From assembly GCF_001552175.1 (NCBI RefSeq), contig NZ_BCQR01000100.1:1-43976 (forward strand): a stretch of DNA of 43,976 bases, given 5' to 3'. The DNA comes from Actinomadura kijaniata NBRC 14229 (GTDB taxonomy: Bacteria > Actinomycetota > Actinomycetes > Streptosporangiales > Streptosporangiaceae). The notes under the pieces are model-generated. The model saw nothing but the letters and a program-made list of their open reading frames with translations. It ran no database searches and was not told the origin of the DNA. Of the stretch, positions 1 through 9,442 are shown piece after piece. Position 1 is the first letter of the stretch. Each line of letters starts with the position of its first letter. The translations under genes and the position numbers were made by a program.

Positions 1-794
1 TGGCCGCCCGCGCCGTACCCGGCGGCCAGCGCCGGGCCGGGGACGAGCCCGCCCGGCTGCTCGGGGCCGAGCACCGCCGTTCCGACGCCGTGCGCGACGC
101 CGCCGGAGGACAGCGCCGAGCCGGAGCGGCCGGAGCGGGTCGTCGCCGCGCCGACCGAGGCCAGCGTCCGGTGCCGCCGCCGGTGCCGGGTGTTCTCCAG
201 CTCCGCGATCACCGCCGGGCCGAGCAGGGCGTGCGGCACCGTCTCGGTCAGCACGGTCGGGTGGCTGCGGCCGTCCAGGGCGGCCAGCGTCGCGCGGACC
301 GCCTCGCGGCCCAGCCACACCGCCGATCCCTCGTCGCCGACCAGCCAGCCGTAGGCGTCGGCGCGCCGCACGATCGTGCCGTCGCTGATCACGGCCGCGC
401 CGGCACCGGTGCCGGAGAACACCACGATGCCCTTGTCGGCGTCGGTTCCGGCGGCGAACGCCACGGCGATGTCGGTGACGACGGCCGGGGATCCGCGCAG
501 GCCCACCTCCCTCCACGCCTGTCGCGCGGCGGCGACGGCGGCGGGCCGTCCGGCCGAGCCCGCGCCGGCGATGCCGAACACCCCGGCCAGCACCAGGGAG
601 CGGTCCAGGTCGCCGAGAGCCTCCCGCAGGGCCGTGGTGAGCGCCCCCGCGGTGTCGCCCCCGGAGTTGGGGTTGGCGCCGGGGCCGGTGCCACAACCGG
701 CCAGGGCGCCCCCGAGCGTTAGTACGACACAGCGGGTCTTCGTGCCACCCGCGTCTATGCCGATCACGTACGGACCGGCCAAATGGGTCAACAC
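1..794 (-). CDS. BadF/BadG-family amino-sugar kinase (GlcNAc/MurNAc kinase-like), 3' end cut by window edge
   Basis: The GTG at 794 gives a protein starting with the ASKHA phosphate-1 loop GIDAGGTKTR, followed by a GIAGAG segment, TDIAVAFAAGTD, the phosphate-2 motif VVFSGTGAGAAV and GWLVGDEGSAVWLGREAV. This order is typical of the BadF/BadG/BcrA/BcrD ATPase family, which includes N-acetylglucosamine and MurNAc kinases. About 264 codons are visible and no stop is reached, so the C-terminus lies outside the window. It is divergent from an RpiR regulator and murQ, so phosphorylation of MurNAc or GlcNAc salvaged from peptidoglycan is the likely role (inference). Past about residue 185 the frame keeps strong GC3 but reads as Gly/Ala/Ser-rich sequence in which I cannot see the usual second-lobe motifs. 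The domain may be divergent or degraded. Confidence 0.8.
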   Translation of the reverse strand, partial: MLTHLAGPYVIGIDAGGTKTRCVVLTLGGALAGCGTGPGANPNSGGDTAGALTTALREALGDLDRSLVLAGVFGIAGAGSAGRPAAVAAARQAWREVGLRGSPAVVTDIAVAFAAGTDADKGIVVFSGTGAGAAVISDGTIVRRADAYGWLVGDEGSAVWLGREAVRATLAALDGRSHPTVLTETVPHALLGPAVIAELENTRHRRRHRTLASVGAATTRSGRSGSALSSGGVAHGVGTAVLGPEQPGGLVPGPALAAGYGAGG

Positions 795-838
795 ACGCCG
801 ACCGTAGCCTTTTCTACCGTTGACGTGACATCACGAGG

Positions 839-855
839 GTAAGAAAATTCCTTAC
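839..855. promoter_or_regulatory. Probable RpiR operator in the kinase/rpiR-murQ divergent promoter
   Basis: The 17-bp sequence GTAAGAAAATTCCTTAC is a near-perfect dyad. The 5-bp arms GTAAG/CTTAC match fully and 14 of 17 positions agree with the reverse complement. It sits between the divergent kinase and RpiR genes, directly before an ATG at 856. Short AT-centred palindromes of this form are known for RpiR-family regulators, so autoregulation and control of both arms are inferred. Confidence 0.6.
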
Positions 856-909
856 ATGAGGAAACCCACCGGCTCGGAGCCGGGGAGCACAGGGGAGGTC
901 GGAACGCCT

Positions 910-1854
910 GTGGAACAGGCCGGGCCTCAGACGGGGACGCAGGGGGCGTCCTCCTCTCCGGGCAGCCAGGCCGCGCCGCTCAGCACCGTCGTGCGGGTGC
1001 GGTCCCTGCTGCCCTCGCTGCCCCCGGCGGAGCGTCGCGTCGCGCAACGTGTCATCGACGACCCCGAAGGGGTCGCCAACTCGACCATCACGGAACTCGC
1101 CCAGAACTGCGGCACCTCTGAGACCACCGTCATCAGGTTCTGCCGCGCCATCGGGTTCCATGGATATCCAGAGCTGAGGTTGACCCTGGCCACCGAGGCG
1201 GGCCGGGCGCAGAGCGCCACCGGCGGCCGGGTCATCGGAAGCGACATCAGTCCCGACGATTCCCTAGAGCAGATCGTGGAGAAGGTGACCTTCGCCGACG
1301 CGCGGGCGGTCGAGGAGACCGCGGCCCAGCTCGACATCAAGACGCTCGAGCAGGTCGTGGACGCCGTCGTCGCCGCGAACCGGGTGGACGTCTACGGCGT
1401 GGGCGCCAGCGCGTTCGTCGCCATGGACTTCCAGCAGAAGCTGCACCGCATCGGCCGGGTGTGCTCCGCCTGGTCCGACGCCCACATCATGCTCACCAGC
1501 GCGGCCGTGCTGGGGCAGGGGGACGTGGCCGTCGGCATCTCGCACACCGGCGCCACGGTCGAGACCATCGACGCCCTGGAGGTGGCCAAGGGCCGCGGGG
1601 CGGTCACGGTGGCCCTGACCAACTTCCCCAAGTCACCCATCGCGGAAGTCGCGCATCTCGTTCTGACCACGGCGGCGCGGGAGACGACGTTCCGCTCCGG
1701 CGCCACCGCCAGCCGGCTGGCGCAGCTCACCGTGGTCGACTGCCTGTTCGTGGGGATCGCGCAGCGAACCTACGGACCCACCCGTAAGGCCCTGGAGGCC
1801 ACGTTCGAGGCGGTCCGCGGCCGGACCGTGCGACCCGACCGGAGGCGTCGGTGA
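910..1854 (+). CDS. RpiR/MurR-family transcriptional regulator
   Basis: This is a 314-aa regulator. The N-terminal HTH_6 domain (roughly residues 25-100) includes LPPAERRVAQRVIDDP and CGTSETTVIRFCRAIGF. It is followed by a SIS sugar-phosphate-binding domain containing VYGVGASAFVAMDFQQKL and GISHTGATVETIDAL. SIS domains of RpiR regulators sense phosphosugars; next to murQ the natural ligand would be MurNAc-6-P (inference). I chose GTG 910 because AGGGGAGG lies at 891-898. An in-frame ATG at 856 would add 18 residues but has no ribosome binding site and abuts the operator. The stop overlaps the murQ start by four bases, so the two are translationally coupled. Confidence 0.88.
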   Translation: MEQAGPQTGTQGASSSPGSQAAPLSTVVRVRSLLPSLPPAERRVAQRVIDDPEGVANSTITELAQNCGTSETTVIRFCRAIGFHGYPELRLTLATEAGRAQSATGGRVIGSDISPDDSLEQIVEKVTFADARAVEETAAQLDIKTLEQVVDAVVAANRVDVYGVGASAFVAMDFQQKLHRIGRVCSAWSDAHIMLTSAAVLGQGDVAVGISHTGATVETIDALEVAKGRGAVTVALTNFPKSPIAEVAHLVLTTAARETTFRSGATASRLAQLTVVDCLFVGIAQRTYGPTRKALEATFEAVRGRTVRPDRRRR

Positions 1855-2747
1855 TCGACTGCGATCTGCCCACCGAGGGCCGTAACCCACGGACCCTCGA
1901 CGTCGACACCCTTCCCACCATGGAGGTGCTGCGTCTGATCAACAGCGAGGACGCCACGGTGCCGATGACGGTGGCCGCCGTGCTGCCGCAGATCGCCGAG
2001 CTGGTCGAGCTCGCGGTCGCGTCGCTGCGCGCCGGGGGCCGTGTCCACTACTTCGGTGCCGGGACGTCGGGACGGCTCGCCGTCATCGACGCCGCCGAGA
2101 TCCCCCCGACGTTCGGGACGTGGGGCCGCGTGGTCGCCCACCACGCCGGGGGGCCGGGGGCGCTGTCCCAGGCGATCTCCGACGTGGAGGACGACGCCGA
2201 CCTCGGCGCGCGCGACGCCGCCGACGTGGCGCGCGGCGACATCGCGGTCGGGGTCGCCGCCAGCGGGCGCACCCCGTACGTGATCGGCGCCCTGCGGGCG
2301 GCGGCGCGGGCCGGGGCGCACACCGCACTGATCAGCTGTAATCCCCACACCCCCTACGGGGAGGAGGTCGACGTCCACATCGGCCTGGCCACCGGACCGG
2401 AGGTGATCAGCGGTTCGACGCGGATGAAGGCGGGCACCGCCACCAAGCTGGTGCTCAACTCGTTCTCGACGACCCTGATGATCCGGCTCGGGCGGACCTA
2501 CTCGAACCTGATGGTCAGCGTGAACGCGCTGAACGCCAAGCTGCGCGCGCGGCTGGTCCGCATTCTCACCGAGGCGACCGGGTTCGACGCCCGGACGTGT
2601 GAGAACGCGCTGGCCGAGGCGGGCGGCAACACGCGCGTGGCACTGGTGTCGCTGCTCGGGGAGGTTCCGGCGGCGCGGGCGACCGCGGCGCTGGAGGAGA
2701 GCGACGGCGGGGTCCGCGAGGCGCTGCAACGACTGAGGTCCGCCTGA
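1851..2747 (+). CDS. murQ: N-acetylmuramic acid 6-phosphate etherase
   Basis: This 298-aa protein has the same length as E. coli MurQ. It cleaves the D-lactyl ether of MurNAc-6-P to give GlcNAc-6-P and D-lactate, a cytoplasmic step of cell-wall recycling. Family signatures are clear: the SIS-fold loop FGAGTSGRLAVIDAAEIPPT (phosphosugar site; E83 aligns with the E. coli general acid), E113 in SDVEDDADLG for the second catalytic Glu, and the signature GPEVISGSTRMKAGTATKL followed by LNSFSTTLMI. A C-terminal UBA-like helical tail covers the last 50 residues or so. It starts at GTG 1851, four bases inside the RpiR gene. Two hairpins follow at 2760-2853. Confidence 0.96.
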   Translation: MIDCDLPTEGRNPRTLDVDTLPTMEVLRLINSEDATVPMTVAAVLPQIAELVELAVASLRAGGRVHYFGAGTSGRLAVIDAAEIPPTFGTWGRVVAHHAGGPGALSQAISDVEDDADLGARDAADVARGDIAVGVAASGRTPYVIGALRAAARAGAHTALISCNPHTPYGEEVDVHIGLATGPEVISGSTRMKAGTATKLVLNSFSTTLMIRLGRTYSNLMVSVNALNAKLRARLVRILTEATGFDARTCENALAEAGGNTRVALVSLLGEVPAARATAALEESDGGVREALQRLRSA

Positions 2748-2759
2748 CGGACCCCCACC

Positions 2760-2784
2760 GCGGGACCGGGGGTGCCGGTCCCGC
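2760..2784 (+). terminator. Hairpin terminator after murQ
   Basis: A perfect 10-bp stem (GCGGGACCGG / CCGGTCCCGC) closes a 5-base GGGTG loop thirteen bases past the murQ stop. There is no U-tract, as is common for high-GC actinobacterial terminators. Confidence 0.6.
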
Positions 2785-2822
2785 CCGACCCTGAAGGAAG
2801 CTCCCGACGTCACGGACAGGTC

Positions 2823-2853
2823 GCGTCCCGCCCGGCGGAACCGGGCGGGACGC
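2823..2853. terminator. Second, bidirectional hairpin between murQ and the acyl-CoA dehydrogenase
   Basis: A perfect 13-bp stem (GCGTCCCGCCCGG paired with its complement at 2841-2853) has a CGGAA loop. It lies between convergent genes and can act on both transcripts. Confidence 0.6.
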
Positions 2854-2906
2854 GCGCGTTCGCGGGCCGCGCGCGGGCTCACCCGTGCCGGCTCCCTCGT
2901 GCCGGC

Positions 2907-4109
2907 TCACTCGTACCGGCGCAGCTCCTGGCGGGCCACGGTGCGGACGTGGACCTCGTCGGGGCCGTCGAAGATCCGCATCGCCCGGACCCAGGAGTAC
3001 ATCTGCGCCAGCGGGGTGTCGTCGGAGACGCCCATGCCGCCGTGGACCTGGATCGCGCGGTCCAGGACCTCGTGGGTGATCCGGGGGACCACGACCTTGA
3101 TCGCGGCGATCTCGCTGCGGGCGCCCTTGGCGCCGTGCCGGTCGATCAGCCAGGCGGTCTTGAGGGTCAGCAGCCGGGCCTGCTCGATCGCCATGCGGGA
3201 CTCGGCGATCTGCTGGCGGACCACGCCCTGGGCGGCCAGCGGCTCGCCGAACGCCACCCGCGCCGTCGCCCGCGCGCACATCAGCTCCAGCGCCCGTTCG
3301 GCCATGCCGAGGGCGCGCATGCAGTGGTGGATGCGGCCGGGCCCGAGCCGCGCCTGGGCGATCATGAAGCCGTCGCCCTCCCGCGCGATCAGGTTCGCCG
3401 CCGGGACGCGGACGTCCTCGAAGACGATCTCCGAGTGGCCGTGCTGGTCCTGGTAGCCGAAGACCGGCAGATGGCGGACGATCCGCACGCCGGGGGTGTC
3501 GCGGGGGACCAGGATCTGTGACTGCTGGCGGTGCGCGGGGGCGTCCGGGTCGGTCTTGCCCATCACGATGAAGATCTTGCAGCGCTCGTCGGCGGCGCCG
3601 GTGATGAACCACTTGCGGCCGTTGACCACGTACTCGTCGCCGTCGCGGACGATGCTGGTGGTGATGTTGGTGGCGTCGGAGGAGGCCACCTCCGGCTCGG
3701 TCATCGCGAACGCCGACCGGATCTCCCCGTCCAGCAGCGGTTCCAGCCACCGCTTCTTCTGCTCGGGCGTGCCGAACATGTGCAGGACTTCCATGTTGCC
3801 GGTGTCGGGGGCGGCGCAGTTGACCGCCTCCGGCGCCAGGTCGGGGGACCGGCCCGTCAGCTCGGCGAGGGGCGCGTACTCCAGGTTGGACAGGCCGGAG
3901 ACGTCGGGCAGGAACAGGTTCCACAGGCCCCGCGCGCGGGCCTCGGCCTTCAGCTCCTCGACGACGGGCGGGAGGGCGTGGGGGTCGGTGGCCATGTGCT
4001 CCGCCCGCCACCGCGCGTACTCCGGCTCGGCCGGGTACACGCGCTCGTCCATGAACTCCCGCAGTCTTTCCTGGTACTCGCGTGCCTTCGGGCTGGGTTC
4101 GAAGTCCAT
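2907..4109 (-). CDS. Acyl-CoA dehydrogenase (ACAD10/11-like)
   Basis: This 400-aa flavoprotein oxidises acyl-CoA to trans-2-enoyl-CoA. Visible signatures are the FAD/substrate loop AFAMTEPEVASSDATNI, the middle-domain stretch WFITGAADERCKIFIVMGKT, and the C-terminal VHGGMGVSDDTPLAQMYSWV and RIFDGPDEVHVRTVARQEL. The DGPDEVH ending is typical of the ACAD10/11-like branch rather than of short-chain enzymes with a YEG-type catalytic Glu. The substrate is unknown; long or branched acyl-CoA is possible. The gene stands alone, convergent with murQ and divergent from a membrane protein. The divergent gap 4110-4180 holds both promoters, with no clear operator. Confidence 0.93.
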   Translation of the reverse strand: MDFEPSPKAREYQERLREFMDERVYPAEPEYARWRAEHMATDPHALPPVVEELKAEARARGLWNLFLPDVSGLSNLEYAPLAELTGRSPDLAPEAVNCAAPDTGNMEVLHMFGTPEQKKRWLEPLLDGEIRSAFAMTEPEVASSDATNITTSIVRDGDEYVVNGRKWFITGAADERCKIFIVMGKTDPDAPAHRQQSQILVPRDTPGVRIVRHLPVFGYQDQHGHSEIVFEDVRVPAANLIAREGDGFMIAQARLGPGRIHHCMRALGMAERALELMCARATARVAFGEPLAAQGVVRQQIAESRMAIEQARLLTLKTAWLIDRHGAKGARSEIAAIKVVVPRITHEVLDRAIQVHGGMGVSDDTPLAQMYSWVRAMRIFDGPDEVHVRTVARQELRRYE

Positions 4110-4180
4110 GCGGCCAGTCTGGCAGAACGAGATTCGGTTTCCCCGGCCGGGTGCGGGCGTGGATATCCTGCGGAGCGGTC

Positions 4181-5590
4181 ATGACCACATCCACGGAGGC
4201 GTCGGCAGGCGCGGCGGACACGGAACCGGACCCCACGCCCTCGGAGCGGGGCGGCCGGTGGGGTCGCGTACGCCCGTTCGCCCGGCGGCACTGGCCGTTC
4301 CTGCTGGCGGCGCTCCTCGGGATCGCGCTGCGCGCCGCCGCGATGCTCGGCTACCGGCCCGTCATGTGGTTCCCCGACTCGATCGACTACCTGTCGGGCG
4401 CCGTCCACCTGATGCCCAGCCTCATCCGGCCGAGCGGCTACTCGCTGTTCCTGGCGCCGCTGCCCGGCCTGGCCTGGGTGGCGTTCCTGCAACACGCCAT
4501 GGGCGTCGGGATGGCGGTCATGCTGTACGCGCTGCTGGTCCGGCGCGGCGTGCGGCCGTGGCCGGCGGGCGCGGCGACCGTCCCGGTGCTGCTGGACGCC
4601 TTCCAGGTCCAGCTCGAACAGATGGTCATGTCCGACACGCTGTTCGCGTTCCTGGTGATGGCCGCCGTGACCGTCTTCCTGTGGCCGCGCGAGCTGACGC
4701 GCCGCCACGTCGTCGCGGGGGCCGTGCTGGTCGGGCTGGCGGCGATCACGCGGACGGCGGGGCTGCCGTTGCTGGCCCCGCTGGTGGTGTTCCTGCTGGC
4801 GCGGCGGGTGCCGTGGCGGACCATCGTGGCGGGCGTCGCGACGGTGGTGCTGATGCTGGCCGGCTACGGCACGTGGTTCGCCGTCGAGCAGGGGCAGTTC
4901 GGCATGAACCGGAGCACGGGCATCTTCCTGTACGGGCGCGTCGCCCCGTTCGCCGACTGCCACAGGATGCGCGTGCCGGTCGAGGAGATGCCGCTGTGCC
5001 TGGCCTCCGACCCGGAACGCCGCTCGGTGCGCAAGTCCTACATCTGGGGCATGCAGGCCCCCCGGCACCGGGTGGACGCCGAGGGGTTCTCCAAGGAGAG
5101 CGAGGCGTTGATGCGCTCGTTCGCCGTCCGCGCCATCGTGTCGCAGCCGCTGGACTACCTGGCGATCGCCGGGACCGACATCGCGCGGACGTTCCGGTGG
5201 GGGCACCCGACGTTCCCCGACCGGGACACCTACGAGTACTACCTGTTCCGGGACGACGCCAAGGAGGCGCTGCCGGACGGCGACCGGCTGATCCGCAAGT
5301 ACGACCCCGGCTTCACCGAGACGAGGGCCGTGCGGCCCTACTCCTCGTTCCTGGGGACCTACCAGCGGTTCGCCTACCTGCCGGGGACGGTGCTCGGCGC
5401 GTTCGTGCTGCTCGGCGCCGCGCGGATCGTGCGGGAGCGGCGCGCGTGGGGCGGGGACGCCCTGCTGCCCTGGGCGGCCGGGGTGACGCTGCTGCTGGTG
5501 CCGGTGTTCACCGCGCAGTTCGACTACCGCTACGTGCTGCCCGCCGTTCCCCTGATCATGCTCGCCGCCTTGGCGAAACGTCCCGGTTAG
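4181..5590 (+). CDS. Polytopic membrane protein, GT-C/ArnT-like glycosyltransferase
   Basis: This 469-aa integral membrane protein has a charged cytoplasmic N-terminus (about 35 residues). A first membrane helix HWPFLLAALLGIALRAAAML is followed by the acidic loop WFPDSIDYLSGA, which resembles the first-loop Asp motif of GT-C lipid-phosphate-sugar-dependent mannosyl/arabinosyltransferases. About eight to ten hydrophobic segments alternate with a soluble stretch (residues ~240-400), ending in a final helix pair with DYRYVLPAVPLIML. The role is probably transfer of a sugar from a polyprenyl-phosphate donor at the outer face, but donor and acceptor cannot be read. ATG 4181 was chosen because upstream in-frame sequence overlaps the divergent gene. 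Shine-Dalgarno pairing is weak (CGGAGCG). Confidence 0.7.
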   Translation: MTTSTEASAGAADTEPDPTPSERGGRWGRVRPFARRHWPFLLAALLGIALRAAAMLGYRPVMWFPDSIDYLSGAVHLMPSLIRPSGYSLFLAPLPGLAWVAFLQHAMGVGMAVMLYALLVRRGVRPWPAGAATVPVLLDAFQVQLEQMVMSDTLFAFLVMAAVTVFLWPRELTRRHVVAGAVLVGLAAITRTAGLPLLAPLVVFLLARRVPWRTIVAGVATVVLMLAGYGTWFAVEQGQFGMNRSTGIFLYGRVAPFADCHRMRVPVEEMPLCLASDPERRSVRKSYIWGMQAPRHRVDAEGFSKESEALMRSFAVRAIVSQPLDYLAIAGTDIARTFRWGHPTFPDRDTYEYYLFRDDAKEALPDGDRLIRKYDPGFTETRAVRPYSSFLGTYQRFAYLPGTVLGAFVLLGAARIVRERRAWGGDALLPWAAGVTLLLVPVFTAQFDYRYVLPAVPLIMLAALAKRPG

Positions 5591-5610
5591 TAGTGCTTTA
5601 CCATCGGGCC

Positions 5611-6243
5611 GTGGCCATCAGAGCAGTCATCACCGACTGGGGCGGCGTCCTGACCTCCCCGCTGAACGAAGCCGTCGCCCGCTGGCTGGAGGCCGACCGC
5701 ATCGACGCCGACCGCTACCGGGCGATCATGCGGGCCTGGGTGAAGGCCGCCTACGACGGCGGCGGGCTGAACCCCATCCACGGCCTGGAGGACGGCACCC
5801 TCGACCCGGCCGAGTTCGAACGCCTGCTGGCCGCCGAGCTGCTCACCATCGACGGGAACCCGGTCGTCGCCGAGGGTCTGATCAACCGGATGTTCGCGGC
5901 GTTCGCGCCGGTCGAGCCGATGTACGCGGCGCTGCGGGAGGCCCGCGCGGCGGGCACCCGGACCGCGCTGCTGTCCAACTCCTGGGGCAACGAGTACCCG
6001 CGCGACCTGTTCGCCGACCTGTTCGACGCCGTGGTGATCTCCTGCGAGGTCGGGATGCGCAAGCCCGACCAGCGGATCTTCCGGCACGCCGCCGACCTGC
6101 TGGACCTCACCCCGGCCGAGTGCGTGTTCATCGACGACATCGACCACAACGTGCGCGCCGCCGAGGCCGTCGGCATGACGGCCGTCCTGCACACCGATCC
6201 CGACGCCACGGTCGCGGCGCTGCGCGAACTCGGCGCGCTGTAG
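5611..6243 (+). CDS. HAD-superfamily (subfamily IA) hydrolase
   Basis: This 210-aa protein contains the four HAD motifs. Motif I is VITDWGGVLTSP, with nucleophile D9 and Gly at the +2 position, as in YihX-type HAD proteins. Motif II is LLSNSWG, motif III is the Lys in EVGMRKPDQRIF, and motif IV is FIDDIDHNVRAA. A helical cap lies between motifs I and II (residues ~20-95), as in IA phosphatases. The likely reaction is hydrolysis of a small phosphorylated metabolite; the substrate is unknown. GTG 5611 is the first plausible start and lies 20 bases past the membrane-protein stop. It may form an operon with the DUF6912 gene 18 bases downstream. Confidence 0.88.
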   Translation: MAIRAVITDWGGVLTSPLNEAVARWLEADRIDADRYRAIMRAWVKAAYDGGGLNPIHGLEDGTLDPAEFERLLAAELLTIDGNPVVAEGLINRMFAAFAPVEPMYAALREARAAGTRTALLSNSWGNEYPRDLFADLFDAVVISCEVGMRKPDQRIFRHAADLLDLTPAECVFIDDIDHNVRAAEAVGMTAVLHTDPDATVAALRELGAL

Positions 6244-6261
6244 CCCTACCCTTGTCCTGCC

Positions 6262-6768
6262 ATGCGCGTCTATCTTCCGGCCACGCTGCCGCTCCTCGCC
6301 GAGATCCACACCGCCCGCCGGATCGGTCCGGCCCCGCTGACGGGCTACGCGGTCACGCCCGCGCTGCGCGAGTGGTACGCCGAGGGCGACCAGGAGGAGC
6401 TGGAGTACGCGGCGATGACCGCCGCCGCCCGCGCCTCGCTGCGCCTGCTCGCCCCCGAGCTCGACCGGGGGCCCGGGGCTCCGGCGCGGCGCGTGGTGCT
6501 GGCCGTGGAGGTGCCCGACCAGGACGTCGAGACCGTGTACGGCGACGAGGAACGCGCCCGCGTGCGCCTCACCGCCGAGGTCCCCTGGAAGAAGGTCGCC
6601 TCCGGGCACGTCGACGACCCCGACGCCGAGGCCGACGTGCGCGCGGCCGTCGCGGCGCTGGCCGCCGCCGACGCGGGCGACGAGGACGCCGCGTTCACCG
6701 TGGACGGCGCCGAGGGGCACGAGCTGATGTGGTACGCCACCCAGGAGCTCGGCGACCTCGCCCCCTGA
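6262..6768 (+). CDS. DUF6912-type actinobacterial protein, function unknown
   Basis: This 168-aa soluble protein has the family-like opening MRVYLPATLPLLAEI, then AVTPALREWYAEGDQEELEYAAM and a Glu/Asp-rich C-terminal half ending in GHELMWYATQELGDL. I recognise it as the DUF6912 family of actinobacteria, for which no function is established. There is no signal peptide, membrane segment or catalytic motif. It follows the HAD gene closely and precedes pruA by 171 bases. A short CTGGG/CCCAG hairpin just after the stop may attenuate read-through. Confidence 0.75.
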   Translation: MRVYLPATLPLLAEIHTARRIGPAPLTGYAVTPALREWYAEGDQEELEYAAMTAAARASLRLLAPELDRGPGAPARRVVLAVEVPDQDVETVYGDEERARVRLTAEVPWKKVASGHVDDPDAEADVRAAVAALAAADAGDEDAAFTVDGAEGHELMWYATQELGDLAP

Positions 6769-6847
6769 GCTGGGCTCCCAGGGCACCGAATCGGGCAGAA
6801 CCGGCAAAGTTTCATAGGCTGGTGGCGCGCGCGTCGCGGGCCGGTGG

Positions 6848-6903
6848 CCCGGGTAGATCCCCGGGCATCCGGGCGACGCGCTGGCGCATGCCGATCGTGC
6901 GCC
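6848..6903 (+). promoter_or_regulatory. Two inverted repeats in the pruA leader
   Basis: CCCGGG at 6848-6853 pairs with CCCGGG at 6860-6865, and GGCGCA at 6883-6888 pairs with TGCGCC at 6898-6903 across a 9-base spacer. Both lie within the 171-bp gap before pruA. They could be an operator or a leader hairpin; no cognate regulator is in the window. Confidence 0.3.
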
Positions 6904-6939
6904 ACGACAACGATGTCGGGACCTGACAGGGAGCGACCA

Positions 6940-8571
<1,632 letters not shown>

Positions 8572-8580
8572 CCCGGCACG

Positions 8581-8620
8581 CGCCGCGGCCGCGACCGCCC
8601 CGGCGGTCGCGGCCGCGGCG
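8581..8620 (+). terminator. Strong hairpin terminator after pruA
   Basis: The 19-base arm at 8581-8599 is perfectly complementary to 8602-8620, leaving only two unpaired bases at the tip. The effective structure is an 18-bp GC stem with a 4-base loop. It starts ten bases past the pruA stop and has no U-tract. Confidence 0.75.
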
Positions 8621-8716
8621 TGACCGAGGCCACGTCCCCCGCCGGGGCGCGCGGTTGCGCGGAGTGACCGCGAGGGCCGACCATTGGTGCGCCCCCGCAG
8701 GGAACGGACCACGCTG

Positions 8717-9442
8717 ATGGAAAACGGGATGACGACGTTGAACCGCCTGGTGCTGTGGAACATCGATCACACGCTGGTGGACGTCGGACGCGTCACCCGC
8801 GAGGCGTACGCCGCGGCGTTCCGCCGCACCACCGGCCGCCCCATGGTCCGGCTGGCCCCCACCCACGGCCGCACCGAATCGGAGATCATCTTCGAGACGC
8901 TGGCCTTCAACGACATCGCGCCGGACGACGACCACCTGCCGGCGTTCACGGCGGCGCTGGCCGAGACGTTCGCCGAGCGCCGCGCGGACCTGCGGGCCCA
9001 GGGCCGCGTCCTGGCCGGGGCCCGCGAGGCGATCGCCGCGCTGGCCCGGCTGAGCGCCCCCCGGACCGCCCAGTCGGTGCTGACCGGCTGCATCCGGCCC
9101 AACGCCGTCCTGAAGCTCACCGAACTGGGCCTGGCCGACCACCTCGACCTGGACACCGGCGGCTACGAGACCGGCGTCTACAGCAAGGCCGCGCTGCTGG
9201 ACCTCGCCCGCACCCGCACCGGCGACAAGCACCGCACCCGCTTCCGCGAGACCGCCACGGTCTACGTCGCCGACCACCCGCGCGACGTCCAGGCCGCGCA
9301 CATCGCGGGCTCCCCGATCGTCGCGGTGGCGACCGGCGGCGCGACCGCCGCCGAGCTGCGCGCGGCGGGCGCGGACCGCGTGCTGGACGACCTGTCCGAC
9401 ACGGGCGCGCTCCTGTCGGCGATCACCGAGCTGACGCTCTGA
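8717..9442 (+). CDS. HAD-like protein with Asn in place of the nucleophilic Asp
   Basis: This 241-aa protein has a HAD fold layout. The motif I region reads LVLWNIDHTLVD, so the first Asp of DxDxT is Asn15 while D17 is kept. Motif II is SVLTG, motif III is the Lys in RPNAVLKLTELGL, and motif IV is VYVADHPRDVQAAH. A helical cap lies between motifs I and II. HAD phosphatases need the first Asp to form the phospho-enzyme, so the protein as encoded should be inactive, should have a binding role, or should need deamidation (inference). ATG 8717 is chosen; ATG 8729 is equally possible. Its 3' end overlaps the convergent SUKH-type gene by 20 bases. Confidence 0.82.
   Translation: MENGMTTLNRLVLWNIDHTLVDVGRVTREAYAAAFRRTTGRPMVRLAPTHGRTESEIIFETLAFNDIAPDDDHLPAFTAALAETFAERRADLRAQGRVLAGAREAIAALARLSAPRTAQSVLTGCIRPNAVLKLTELGLADHLDLDTGGYETGVYSKAALLDLARTRTGDKHRTRFRETATVYVADHPRDVQAAHIAGSPIVAVATGGATAAELRAAGADRVLDDLSDTGALLSAITELTL

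Noticed and set aside
2566..4236. Long minus-strand frame overlapping murQ and the acyl-CoA dehydrogenase
   Set aside because: Translation is Arg/Pro-rich and conflicts with the dehydrogenase frame on the same strand.
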